Source of the DNA: Anaerolineae bacterium | GTDB lineage: Bacteria > Chloroflexota > Anaerolineae > Anaerolineales > UBA4823 | NCBI GenBank assembly: GCA_003327455.1 | Contig: QOQU01000009.1 | Coordinates: 62,001-126,000, forward strand | DNA: 64,000 nt | Direction: 5' to 3' | Shown: positions 8,376 through 17,182 of the stretch, piece by piece | How the letters are laid out: every line of letters begins with the position of its first letter | Position numbering within the stretch: position 1 is the first letter of the stretch | The notes under the pieces: model-generated | Told to the model about the DNA's origin: nothing | Databases searched by the model: none | What the model saw: the letters and a program-made list of their open reading frames with translations, nothing else | Translations under genes and position numbers: made by a program

Positions 8376-9068
8376 TCAATCGGCGTAAAAGCGATAGCCG
8401 ATGCCGGGTTCGTTGACGATAATTTTGGGGTTTTCGGGGTCTTCTTCGAGCTTCTTTCTTAGCTGGCGAATATAGACCCGCAGATATTCCAGGCGGTCAA
8501 CGTCGGCGGGATCCCACACGTTAGATAGAATGGCATGGTGGCTCAATACTTTCCCGGCATTGCGAGCCAGATAAGCCAGGAGTTTGAATTCGGTAACCGT
8601 TAATTTCACTTCTTCGTTGCGCCGGGTCACTTTGTGATTGAGCAGGTCTATGACCAGGTCTCCACTCCGCACGATTGTGGATTTCTCGCTTGGTGCCTGG
8701 GCTGCATGGCGAAGCGCAACCCGAATGCGCGCCAGGAGTTCTTCGATTCCAAAAGGCTTGGTTAAGTAATCGTCTGCCCCTCGATCTAGGGCAATCACTT
8801 TGTCTCGCTCTGATTCGCGCACCGAGAGAACAATAATCGGCACCTGACTCCACTCTCGGATTCGGCGACAAACCTCGATGCCGTCGATATCGGGTAAACC
8901 GAGATCCAGGATGATCAAATCCGGTTGTAAACTGGCTGCCAGCGCCTCTCCCTCTGCACCGCTGGCAGCTAAACTAACCCGAAAATGATGGGCTGTCAAA
9001 ATCGTCTTCAAGGCCCGCCGGATTTGGGGCTCATCGTCAATAACCAGGATATGAATATCAGGGTTCAA
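8376..9068 (-). CDS. OmpR/KdpE-family response regulator
   Basis: 230 aa starting at TTG 9068, which overlaps the kinase stop codon as TTGA. Receiver domain residues 1-115 with the acidic pair at D11-D12, phospho-acceptor D55 in LIILDLGLPDIDG and the conserved Lys in LTKPFG. The C-terminal winged helix (about 130-228) reads LTVTEFKLLAYLARNAGKVLSH and RVYIRQLRKKLEEDP, closest to KdpE. KdpE-type regulators activate potassium-uptake genes. No kdpFABC genes are in the window; the downstream target visible here is the KimA-like transporter. Tight overlap with the kinase makes them a cognate pair. Confidence 0.92.
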   Translation of the reverse strand: MNPDIHILVIDDEPQIRRALKTILTAHHFRVSLAASGAEGEALAASLQPDLIILDLGLPDIDGIEVCRRIREWSQVPIIVLSVRESERDKVIALDRGADDYLTKPFGIEELLARIRVALRHAAQAPSEKSTIVRSGDLVIDLLNHKVTRRNEEVKLTVTEFKLLAYLARNAGKVLSHHAILSNVWDPADVDRLEYLRVYIRQLRKKLEEDPENPKIIVNEPGIGYRFYAD

Positions 9069-10660
9069 ATCTTACCCTCTTTCAATTCGACGACTGCACG
9101 GGTATTTTGATGATTGCGTAAGGGTAAGGTGAATACGAAGGCAATTCCTTGCGAGCGATTCTCTGCCCATATCATCCCTCCATGGGCTTCGATAATTCCC
9201 TTACAAATCGCCAGCCCCAGGCCCGTCCCTTGCACACGTTGAGGTTGCTCCAGACGGTAAAATTTGTCGAAAATCCGTTCCAGGTGTTCGGGAGGAATGG
9301 GCGGACTCTGATTGCGTACCTCCACCCGAATAAAGTCATTATCTGGTGGAAAGACAACAATTTCTATCGTACTTCCTTCGGGAGAGTGCTTTAGGCTGTT
9401 ATGAAGCAAGTTGAGCATAACCTGTTCGATGAGTAGAAAATCTATATGCAGGGAGGGCAGATTTGGAGGAAACGAAGTAACTATCTGATGGGCTGATGAA
9501 TAAGGTGCTGTTCTGCGGATTGCATTGAGAACAATGTCTTTGAGGTTGCTCCAACTTCTTTCGAGAGTTAATGCTCCAGCTTCTAGACGAGACATGTTTA
9601 ACAAATTTCCAACCAGGAGATTGAGATGGTCTGTTTCCTCTTCTACTAATTTTAACAACTCTGCCCGAGTTTCTGGAGCTAATTCAACTCCTGATTGATT
9701 TAAGCTGGAGATTGCCGCTTTTATTGCAGCCAGAGGGGTGCGTAATTCATGCGAAACCGATGAGAGCAGAGATGTCTTAAGACGATTGCTCTCCGCTAAA
9801 ACGCGACTCTGTAGTTCTGCCCGTCCGAGGCGTATGCGCTCCATAGCAAGACTGGCCTGGGAAATAAAGAGTTGAAGAAAACGTTTTTCAGCCTCTAAAA
9901 ATGGTTTTTTCCTTCTCCAGATACAAATCTCTCCTACTGAGGGTTGGGTAACCTGAAAAGGGAAACAAATCGTGGGTGGATCTGTCGGAGGGGTAAACTC
10001 GTCTTCTGCACTCCACTGGCTGGACAGGATCTCTGGCTCGTCTCGCTCTTTTGTTTTGAGTTCGAGCCTGGCGAGCACGTATTCAGCATGAACAGCCTGG
10101 TGAACCTGGCGCACCAGGGCGTCGAGAACAGCTTGCTCCTCGGTTAGAGCGGCGAGTTGAACCATGAAATCAAAAAGACAGATAGCTTCCATTTCACGCG
10201 AGCGAGCTACCTGAAGGCTCTGGCGTAAACGTCCCATCAGTTGACTGATAAACAAAGACACCCCCAGAAACACCATCAAAATGACCAGATCCTGAGGGCG
10301 ATGGACATACAATGTGTAATAGGGAGGGATGAAGGTAAAGTTTAAAGTGAAGAATGAAAGGACAGCAGAAAGGATGGATACTCTGATATCCCATAAAGTG
10401 GAAATGACCCCAAGGGGAAGAAGATACAATAAGGCGATAATTTCGATTCCCACGATCGGGCGTAAAGGGAGAAAAATGAGTGTGGCAAGGAAAACGATGC
10501 CGATGCTTGAGATGAGATGTAGGATTCCATCATAAATGGGTGAGGATAGAGGACGTTTCACAACCAAATTATATCTCTCATATCCCCCAAACGGCTCTTC
10601 GAATCGCCTGATTTTCACTCCTTCCAGCCTGAGAATACCTGCCGGGTATACTGAATACAA
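9065..10660 (-). CDS. KdpD-like sensor histidine kinase lacking the N-terminal KdpD/Usp domains
   Basis: 531 aa from TTG 10660; the start is uncertain because GTG 10618, TTG 10567 and GTG 10561 are in frame and none has a well-spaced ribosome site. Residues about 45-148 are the four-helix DUF4118 membrane module of KdpD (NFTFIPPYYTLYVHRPQDL is characteristic). A GAF-like region (160-275) follows, then HisKA with the phosphorylated H304 in SVSHELRTPL and an HATPase domain (NLLHNSLKHSPEG, GTGLGLAICKGI). E. coli KdpD is about 890 aa with cytoplasmic KdpD and Usp domains; both are absent here, so the kinase keeps only the membrane sensor and catalytic halves. Its partner regulator overlaps its 3' end. 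Confidence 0.9.
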   Translation of the reverse strand: MYSVYPAGILRLEGVKIRRFEEPFGGYERYNLVVKRPLSSPIYDGILHLISSIGIVFLATLIFLPLRPIVGIEIIALLYLLPLGVISTLWDIRVSILSAVLSFFTLNFTFIPPYYTLYVHRPQDLVILMVFLGVSLFISQLMGRLRQSLQVARSREMEAICLFDFMVQLAALTEEQAVLDALVRQVHQAVHAEYVLARLELKTKERDEPEILSSQWSAEDEFTPPTDPPTICFPFQVTQPSVGEICIWRRKKPFLEAEKRFLQLFISQASLAMERIRLGRAELQSRVLAESNRLKTSLLSSVSHELRTPLAAIKAAISSLNQSGVELAPETRAELLKLVEEETDHLNLLVGNLLNMSRLEAGALTLERSWSNLKDIVLNAIRRTAPYSSAHQIVTSFPPNLPSLHIDFLLIEQVMLNLLHNSLKHSPEGSTIEIVVFPPDNDFIRVEVRNQSPPIPPEHLERIFDKFYRLEQPQRVQGTGLGLAICKGIIEAHGGMIWAENRSQGIAFVFTLPLRNHQNTRAVVELKEGKI

Positions 10661-10757
10661 GATAGTCAGCGCTCGGTTGATTGGGTATAATTGTTAAGAC
10701 TCGCTTCACTGCTCTTCCCTATTGAGAATGAGGAGTTGCCAAAAATTCATTCTGAAT

Positions 10758-10769
10758 AAGGAGGTGATC
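10758..10769 (+). promoter_or_regulatory. Orphan extended Shine-Dalgarno sequence
   Basis: AAGGAGGTGATC is a full complement of the usual 3' end of bacterial 16S rRNA, yet no start codon lies 5-10 nt downstream and the DJ-1 gene has its own AAAGGAG at 10848-10854. An imperfect inverted repeat (ATTGAGAATGA and TCATTCTGAAT) lies just upstream at about 10721-10757. Read on the minus strand it would be an anti-Shine-Dalgarno sequence in the leader of the kinase operon. Confidence 0.35.
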
Positions 10770-10859
10770 AGTTCGATATAGATTAACACCCTGGAATCTC
10801 CCTCGCTGAGTGTCTTTTGTTCAATTGGCGATGCTTTCTATTCTAGAAAGGAGTTTCCC

Positions 10860-11438
10860 ATGCCCAAGAAAATTTTACAACTGGTTGGCGACTTTGCCGA
10901 GGATTACGAAGTGATGGTCCCGTTCCAGGCCCTGCAGATGGTCGGGCATACCGTCCATGCTGTCTGCCCGGGCAAGAAAGCCGGGGAGAAAGTTCGCACA
11001 GCAGTCCATGACTTTGAAGGGGATCAGACCTACAGCGAAAAACCCGGTCACAATTTCACCCTAAACGCTACCTTTGACAATGTAAAACCCGAAGAATACG
11101 ATGCTCTGGTGATTTCAGGTGGTCGTGCCCCCGAATACATTCGCCTGACCCCACGCGTCTTGGAGATCACGCGCCATTTCTTTGAAGCGAATAAACCGGT
11201 GGCAGCCATCTGTCACGGCGCTCAGGTACTTACTGCGGCAGGTGTGGTCAAGGGGCGCAAAGTGTCTGCTTACCCGGCGGTTGGGCCTGAGGTCACTGCA
11301 GCCGGCGGTGAGTACGCCGACATCCGTGTCGATGAGGCGGTGCGTGATGGCAATCTGGTAACCGCCCCAGCCTGGCCAGCACATCCTAAATGGCTGGCTT
11401 TGTTCCTCGAGGTTCTTGGCACAAAGATCAGCGAATGA
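10860..11438 (+). CDS. DJ-1/PfpI family protein
   Basis: 192 aa, ATG with AAAGGAG 6 nt upstream. The nucleophile elbow AAICHGAQ places Cys118 and His119 in the family position, with Glu17 near the N-terminus available to interact with the Cys. [24 protein letters not shown] and [12 protein letters not shown] are standard DJ-1/PfpI segments. Members act as glyoxalases/deglycases, chaperones or proteases; the sequence does not decide among these. It stands alone between the Kdp-like operon (divergent) and the FAD oxidase, with hairpins after it. Confidence 0.92.
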   Translation: MPKKILQLVGDFAEDYEVMVPFQALQMVGHTVHAVCPGKKAGEKVRTAVHDFEGDQTYSEKPGHNFTLNATFDNVKPEEYDALVISGGRAPEYIRLTPRVLEITRHFFEANKPVAAICHGAQVLTAAGVVKGRKVSAYPAVGPEVTAAGGEYADIRVDEAVRDGNLVTAPAWPAHPKWLALFLEVLGTKISE

Positions 11439-11454
11439 TTTGCTTTTCATCTAA

Positions 11455-11481
11455 ACGCCCTCTCCCGAAGCGAGAGGGCGT
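11455..11481 (+). terminator. Hairpin after the DJ-1 gene (no T-run)
   Basis: Perfect 10-bp stem ACGCCCTCTC / GAGAGGGCGT with a 7-nt loop, 16 nt after the stop codon. The following bases AATCTGCC are not a T-run, so it may be a 3'-end stabiliser or a factor-dependent stop and not a true intrinsic terminator. Confidence 0.5.
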
Positions 11482-11593
11482 AATCTGCCTTTCTCTGGCG
11501 TGGCGAGAACGCTGCGGGATAAAGACTGATTTCTCTCACTGCACCTTTCTCCGGTAAACAAGATGTTCTTTCTGCCCGCCAGGATAACCCAGG

Positions 11594-11619
11594 ACAGGCT
11601 ATGGTTGCCCTGTTTTTTT
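11594..11619 (+). terminator. Intrinsic terminator between DJ-1 and FAD oxidase genes
   Basis: Stem ACAGGC / G(C)CCTGT with one bulge and a 7-nt loop, followed by seven T at 11613-11619. It lies about 110 nt before the FAD oxidase start, so it ends the DJ-1 transcript or acts as a leader attenuator for the oxidase. Confidence 0.6.
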
Positions 11620-11731
11620 CCCTCTGGGATAGTTTTCTTCATAATCTCTGGGAAAGAGGCAGGCTGGATCTGTGATTTATCTGCCTCAGTTGGATCGTGA
11701 CTTAAGGGAGCTTTATCCAAAGGATTTTCTC

Positions 11732-14629
11732 ATGGAACTATCTGCTGAGTTGACCAAAATCCTGCCCCGAGAGCGGGTGTTGACGCGTCCAATCGAGCGT
11801 CTGGCTTATGCCAATGATGCCAGTTACTTTTATCTCGTACCCCAGGCAGTTGTCCAACCCAACTCCATCGCCGAAGTGCGCGATCTGTTCCGTTTCAGCC
11901 AGTACCATCGCATTCCGCTTACTTTCCGTGCAGCCGGCACCAGTCTGTGCGGTCAGGCCGTGACCGATGGCATACTGGTCGATCTTTCCAAACATTGGGG
12001 TGCATATCAGGTTGAGGAACAGGGGGCTTTGATTCGCGCTCAACCGGGTATCGTGGGCACCTACTTGAACAACGTTCTCAAGCCCTACCGACGCAAAATT
12101 GGACCCGACCCGGCCTCCATTGATGCCTGCATGTTGGGAGGCATTTTATCCAACAATTCCAGTGGCATGTGCTGTGGGATTGAGGAGAATTCCTATCGAA
12201 CGCTCCACTCCCTGACCTTTTTATTGCCGAATGGTTTTAGTCTTAACAGTGGGGCAGCCAATGCTCACGTCGTCTTTGAAAACGAACAGCCCCACCTCGC
12301 CCAGGGGTTGCTGGATCTTCGCCAGCGTTTGCTGGCAGATGTGGCACTTGCCGAGCGTGTGCGCCGCAAATACCAGATGAAGAACACCAACGGCTATGCC
12401 CTCAATGCTTTGATCGATTATGAGAAACCGTTAGATATCTTAACCCACTTGCTGATTGGCTCAGAGGGGACACTGGCGTTCATCGCTGAAGCGGTTTTGC
12501 GCACCGTCCCAGATTACCCCTATAAATACACGGCTCAGCTATATTTCGCCAGCATTCAGGCTGCCGCCGAGGCGGTCTTTCCGTTGCGGAAAGCGGGTGC
12601 CAGGGCGGTGGAAATCATGGATCGCGCCGCCTTGCGCTCGGTTGAACATCTACCCGGTGTCCCAGAAGTGATCCGTAGCCTGCCCGAAAGCGCCGCAGCG
12701 ATCCTGGTTGAATTTCAGGCTGCTGATCAAACTGCTATGCAGGCCTTTCAACAGGCGGCTGCGAAAACCCTGGCGGAGATAAAGTTGCTTCACCCTGCTG
12801 AATTTACCACCGACCCTGTCCAACAGGCCATCCTCTGGAAAGCTCGCAAGGGTATGTTTGCCACCGTTGGGGCAATGCGCCCGCCGGGAACAACGCTTTT
12901 ATTAGAAGATGTGGTTTTCCCGGTTGAGCGGTTAGGTGAAGCGGTGGTCGATCTGCAGGCACTTTTCCGCGCCTATGGTTATGACGATTCGATTATCTTC
13001 GGTCACGCCAAAGATGGCAATTTGCACTATACCATCTCCCAACGCTTTGACACCCTTCAGCAGATCGAGCGCTTCGATCGTTTCAATCGAGAGATCGTCA
13101 AACTGGTTTGTGAAAAGTACGATGGGGCTTTAAAGGGGGAACATGGTACCGGACGCAGCATGGCGCCCTTTTTAATCGAGGAGTGGGGGGAGAATGGGCG
13201 CGCCCTGATGCGCGACATCAAAGCCCTCTTTGACCCCGATCATATGTTAAATCCTGACATTATTGTCAACGACAATCCCCGGGCTCATGTATCCGCGATT
13301 AAAGTCTCACCATTGACGGATGAACGCATTGATCCCTGCATTGAGTGTGGCTATTGTGAGTCGCGCTGCCCATCGCGGGAATTGACTCTCACACCCCGCC
13401 AACGGATTGTCATTCAACGCACCCTTCAACGCCTGAAACAGGTGGCCGGTTCGGGCAATGGAAAATCCCCCATCCCCGGCTTTGATCTGGATGCCCAGAC
13501 GCTGATTGCTCTGCTGCAGGAGGAATATGTTTATGACGGCAATGATACCTGCGCAGTCGATGGCCTGTGCGGCTTAGCCTGCCCGGTGGGAATCAACACT
13601 GGCGAATTGACGAAAACCTTGCGCAGCCAGCAAGCCTCGCCCACTGCCCAGCGGATTGCCCTTTGGGTGGTACGCTGGTTTGCTCTGGTCGAAGCCTTGC
13701 TCCGCCTGGGTGTGCGCCTTGGACACTTTGCTGATCGCCTGACCAACAAAGATTGGCGGCGCTGGCTGCTCTTGATCGAGCGTCTGAGTCAGCGAAGGTT
13801 GCCCAAGTGGAACGATTCGATCCCGCAGGTGCCCAAAACCCTTCCCGTAGCAAGGGCAAATCACCGCAATGGCAGGAGCCAGGCCTCTGCTGAGTCGTTG
13901 CAATTTGTATATTTCCCTTCCTGCATCAACCGCAACCTGGGTAAGCCAGATGATGAAAGCCTGCCTTCCATTGCCGAAGTGATGTTGACCGTTGCCCGGC
14001 GCGCCGGGGTTGACCTGTTCATCCCTGACGATGTGCGCGGGGCGTGTTGTGGGATGCCGTTTAGCTCAAAGGGCTATCATCAGGCTTATCAAAGAATGTT
14101 AGGGCATACCCTTGAAAAGTTCTGGCGCTGGTCGGAGGGCGGACGATACCCCATTGTAATCGATGCCACGTCGTGCGCCTATACCCTGCGCAGCGCGGGT
14201 GGTGATCTGAAGGGGGAAGCCCTGGAGCGCTATCGGCGGCTGACTTTGCTGGATAGCATTGAATTTCTGCACGATATCGTAATGCCGCGCTTATCGCTCC
14301 ATCCTTTGGCTGAGAGCGTGGTATTGCACCCCAACTGCTCGGCGCAGAAGCTGGGTTTGCAGGATAAGCTGGTTGCCATTGCCAGACGCTGCGCTGAATC
14401 GGTGACGGTGCCGTTGGATTTGGGATGTTGTGGCTTTGCCGGCGATCGGGGCTTCCTGTTCCCGGAATTAACAGCCAGTGCAACCCGTCACGAAGCCCTG
14501 GAAGTAACCCGTCAAAGCTTTAGCGGCTATTACTCCAGCAATCTGACCTGTGAGATCGGCCTGCGCGAAGCCACGCAGCAAAATTATCTGGGCATTGTGT
14601 ATCTGGTGGAGAAAGCCAGTCGGGAGTAA
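11732..14629 (+). CDS. GlcD-type FAD-linked oxidase fused to Fe-S / CCG module
   Basis: 965 aa from ATG 11732 (AAAGGA 9 nt upstream; an upstream in-frame GTG at 11672 is less likely). Domain order: FAD_binding_4 (about 40-275; PLTFRAAGTSLCGQA, NNSSGMCCGIEENSY), FAD-linked oxidase C-terminal domain (about 280-540, ending near GALKGEHGTGR), two Fe-S motifs (CIECGYCESRCPS, and CAVDGLCGLACPVG), and two CCG domains (RGACCGMPFSSKG and LDLGCCGFAGDRG). This is the architecture of D-2-hydroxyacid/D-lactate dehydrogenases of the Dld-II/YdiJ type, which oxidise a 2-hydroxy acid and pass electrons on through Fe-S centres. The natural substrate and electron acceptor are not determined by the sequence. The antiporter gene begins shortly after its stop. 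Confidence 0.92.
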   Translation: MELSAELTKILPRERVLTRPIERLAYANDASYFYLVPQAVVQPNSIAEVRDLFRFSQYHRIPLTFRAAGTSLCGQAVTDGILVDLSKHWGAYQVEEQGALIRAQPGIVGTYLNNVLKPYRRKIGPDPASIDACMLGGILSNNSSGMCCGIEENSYRTLHSLTFLLPNGFSLNSGAANAHVVFENEQPHLAQGLLDLRQRLLADVALAERVRRKYQMKNTNGYALNALIDYEKPLDILTHLLIGSEGTLAFIAEAVLRTVPDYPYKYTAQLYFASIQAAAEAVFPLRKAGARAVEIMDRAALRSVEHLPGVPEVIRSLPESAAAILVEFQAADQTAMQAFQQAAAKTLAEIKLLHPAEFTTDPVQQAILWKARKGMFATVGAMRPPGTTLLLEDVVFPVERLGEAVVDLQALFRAYGYDDSIIFGHAKDGNLHYTISQRFDTLQQIERFDRFNREIVKLVCEKYDGALKGEHGTGRSMAPFLIEEWGENGRALMRDIKALFDPDHMLNPDIIVNDNPRAHVSAIKVSPLTDERIDPCIECGYCESRCPSRELTLTPRQRIVIQRTLQRLKQVAGSGNGKSPIPGFDLDAQTLIALLQEEYVYDGNDTCAVDGLCGLACPVGINTGELTKTLRSQQASPTAQRIALWVVRWFALVEALLRLGVRLGHFADRLTNKDWRRWLLLIERLSQRRLPKWNDSIPQVPKTLPVARANHRNGRSQASAESLQFVYFPSCINRNLGKPDDESLPSIAEVMLTVARRAGVDLFIPDDVRGACCGMPFSSKGYHQAYQRMLGHTLEKFWRWSEGGRYPIVIDATSCAYTLRSAGGDLKGEALERYRRLTLLDSIEFLHDIVMPRLSLHPLAESVVLHPNCSAQKLGLQDKLVAIARRCAESVTVPLDLGCCGFAGDRGFLFPELTASATRHEALEVTRQSFSGYYSSNLTCEIGLREATQQNYLGIVYLVEKASRE

Positions 14630-14661
14630 CGTTGAGAGGTGGCTCACTACCCATAGAAACA

Positions 14662-16674
14662 ATGAAAAAATGGCTTCCTTTCTTCAGGTATTTGAGATTC
14701 GATCGAGTTACTGGCTGGCTGGCGATAGTCCCCTTTGTTCTTCTGCTTGGCGCCTGTTCTACCCTGCAACTCTCCCCCGACCAGAACGAGGAGCTGTTTC
14801 TGGTCGAAGAAGTCATTATCGGGATGTTGCTGGTTGCCGTTTTGGTCGGAATCATTGCGCACAACCTGCGTATTCCCTATACGATTGGTCTCGTTTTGAT
14901 GGGGTTAACCCTGGCAGTTGGCATTCAAGCCAAAATCCAGGTGGCGCCGAACCTTATCCTTTCTGTTTTAGTGCCGCCGCTGATTTTTGAAGCTGCCTTT
15001 CACCTCAATTTTGATGATCTAAAAGAAAATCGCGCTTACATCTTGAGCCTGGCAATTGGAGGCGTTCTGTTAACCGCTGGAGCGGCGGGAGCGATTGTCC
15101 ATTGGGGTAGCGGGATGGCTCTCTCAAGTGCGTTGGTGTTTGGGGCGGTGGTTGCGGCAACGGATCCGGTTTCGGTAGTTGCCCTCTTCCGGCGTATGGG
15201 GGTACCCAACCGTTTGCGGCTCCTGATGGAAGGGGAAAGCCTGTTCAATGACGGCATAGCCGTTGTGATCTTTCACCTTGTTGTCAATTCGCTCTTTTCA
15301 AGCGCGCCGGCAAAGACCTTTGGGCAGATGGTATGGGAATTTCTAAAGGTTTCGGGGGGTGGCCTTGCGATTGGGGCAATCCTGGGCTATCTGGTCTCGG
15401 AGATCATTTCGCGCATTGATGACTATCTGATCGAAACAACGTTGACAACTATCCTGGCTTATGGTGCCTATTTGATTGGGGAGTTATTGGGGGTTAGTGG
15501 CGTGCTGGCGGTGGTCATGGCTGGCTTAATCAACGGGAACATTGGCCCGCGTGGCATGTCACCTACCACCCACATTGTGGTTTTGAACTTTTGGGAATAT
15601 GTAGCCTTTTTGGCAAATACTTTCGTGTTTCTATTAATCGGTTTACACATTAATCTGGCTTTGTTCCTGCGCTATTTTCCCTATCTGATCTGGTCGTTGA
15701 TAGCCGTGCTGATCACGCGAGGGTTGACGGTTTTGATCCTGCCGCGCTTCCGTCACCCGCTGCCAAAGCGCTGGTTGCCGGTTCTATACTGGGGCGGCCT
15801 GCGCGGCGCAATTTGCCTTGCCCTTGCCCTGAGTTTGCCGGAGCAGATGGGGGAGCTCCGCAGTCAAATTCAGGTAATGGCGTTTGGAGTGGTATTGTTT
15901 ACCTTGCTGGTTCAAGGCACAAGCATGCCCTTCTTGATTCATCGCCTGGGCTTGACAGAACGCAGTAAATGGCAAGAAGAGTATGAACGGCGACATGCCC
16001 GAGCGATCATGTCCCGCAATGCGTATCATCACTTAGAGCGTCGCTATCGCCAGGGCTTGCTGAGTGAGCATGTATGGAATACGCTCTCTCCCATCCTGCA
16101 CGAACGAACGGCATCCCTCACCCACTCTGTGCAGGAAATCCTGCTCGCTGAACCTGAACTGGAGCAAGAAGAATTAGAGACTGCGTGGCGGGAGATGCTG
16201 CGCGCTGAACGGAGCACGCTCAATCTCTTGCGCCGCGATGGCGTGATTACAGATGAAATTTTCACTCAATTGACTACCGAAATCGACGACGCCCTGATGA
16301 ATGATCATGCGACCTGGACACCTCTGTTTACGCAGTTTGGCGCTTCAAAAACCATCCAACGCTTATTGATCGCCGTTCTACATGCCTCGGATGTCGAGAA
16401 TGTTACTCATTCATTGAGCAACTATGGACTTTTTGTGACTGTATTGACTTCCGCAAATAGACCCTTTTCCCGTACCGAGTCTGTTCTGTTGATTGGTTTT
16501 CCTCAAGAACTCGAGGAAACTGTCTTGAAAGTGTTGCAACGCAATTGTACTCATCCTCCGACTTACCTGACTACCCCTGGTGACCTTATCCAATCTGGAA
16601 GAAAAACCCCTCCCTCCTCCAGGAGCAGTGCGTGGGCTTGCTCGTTTGAGGTTGAATATTTTGAGAGCTTTTAA
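14662..16674 (+). CDS. CPA1-type Na+/H+ antiporter with lipobox-like N-terminus and C-terminal PII-like (DarA/PstA-like) domain
   Basis: 670 aa from ATG 14662; TTG 14632 is an alternative that would be closely coupled to the preceding gene. Residues 1-33 form a signal with a lipobox-like LLGAC. About 12 helices follow; GESLFNDGIAVVIF carries the ion-binding Asp and GGLRGAICLALALSLP is a CPA1 signature. Residues about 430-560 are a hydrophilic helical linker. The last 108 residues (563-670, nt 16348-16671) align without gaps over the first 65 positions with the c-di-AMP receptor DarA/PstA by hydrophobic pattern: RLLIAVLHASD, NYGLFVTVLTSA, SVLLIG, then a final SFEVEYFESF where DarA ends FVMPVDAFHQF (from memory). 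Several ligand-contact residues differ, so the ligand is open. Likely role: ligand-gated cation/proton exchange. Confidence 0.85.
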   Translation: MKKWLPFFRYLRFDRVTGWLAIVPFVLLLGACSTLQLSPDQNEELFLVEEVIIGMLLVAVLVGIIAHNLRIPYTIGLVLMGLTLAVGIQAKIQVAPNLILSVLVPPLIFEAAFHLNFDDLKENRAYILSLAIGGVLLTAGAAGAIVHWGSGMALSSALVFGAVVAATDPVSVVALFRRMGVPNRLRLLMEGESLFNDGIAVVIFHLVVNSLFSSAPAKTFGQMVWEFLKVSGGGLAIGAILGYLVSEIISRIDDYLIETTLTTILAYGAYLIGELLGVSGVLAVVMAGLINGNIGPRGMSPTTHIVVLNFWEYVAFLANTFVFLLIGLHINLALFLRYFPYLIWSLIAVLITRGLTVLILPRFRHPLPKRWLPVLYWGGLRGAICLALALSLPEQMGELRSQIQVMAFGVVLFTLLVQGTSMPFLIHRLGLTERSKWQEEYERRHARAIMSRNAYHHLERRYRQGLLSEHVWNTLSPILHERTASLTHSVQEILLAEPELEQEELETAWREMLRAERSTLNLLRRDGVITDEIFTQLTTEIDDALMNDHATWTPLFTQFGASKTIQRLLIAVLHASDVENVTHSLSNYGLFVTVLTSANRPFSRTESVLLIGFPQELEETVLKVLQRNCTHPPTYLTTPGDLIQSGRKTPPSSRSSAWACSFEVEYFESF

Positions 16675-16696
16675 GCGCGAAGATGGCAGATGGAGG

Positions 16697-17182
16697 TCAG
16701 CACCCAATCAAAGTGTGCCAATCGATTTCATAGAAGGTTTTAAGCAGGCTGTGATCATCATCCACCACGTGCAAATCCAGATTGCGGAAGACCTGGCGGG
16801 CGATAGGCTTGAGTTGCTCTAAGGGAATGAGAGTGTCTTGGGTGCCGTGATAGAGGGTCACGGGGATATCTATGGAGGGCGGTGGGTTGGCAACAAAATC
16901 AGGCCAGATTAAAGCGGGGGCAAGCAAGATCATCTTTTTGACTTGTTTGGGGTGCCAACAGGCAAAGTAGGTTGCCATAAGACCGCCAAAGCTGGAACCG
17001 ATCAGCGTCCAGTCTCGCTTTCGTCCGATGATCTGGCTCAACTGGAACATGCGCTCTTCCAGCGAGCCTTGAAAATCAGGCGTAAGGATGGTTGGGAAAT
17101 GTTGGCGCAGATAGGTGGCTTTGACACCCTGGCTGCTGCTATCCAGGCCATGCAGAAACAGACACCGTTTCACCGTTTTCAT
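16697..17182 (-). CDS. Small alpha/beta hydrolase (YqiA-like esterase)
   Basis: 161 aa. The opening CLFLHGLDSSSQGVKATYL, the nucleophile elbow GSSFGG, the Asp in YHGTQDTLIP and the final His in VDDDHSL make a complete Ser-Asp-His triad in the compact arrangement of YqiA/UPF0227 hydrolases. The ATG at 17182 shares one base with the MoaD stop (TAATG), so the two are translationally coupled. It is the last gene of the AOR operon and converges with the antiporter gene, 22 nt apart. Natural substrate unknown; association with tungsten-enzyme function is positional only. Confidence 0.85.
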   Translation of the reverse strand: MKTVKRCLFLHGLDSSSQGVKATYLRQHFPTILTPDFQGSLEERMFQLSQIIGRKRDWTLIGSSFGGLMATYFACWHPKQVKKMILLAPALIWPDFVANPPPSIDIPVTLYHGTQDTLIPLEQLKPIARQVFRNLDLHVVDDDHSLLKTFYEIDWHTLIGC

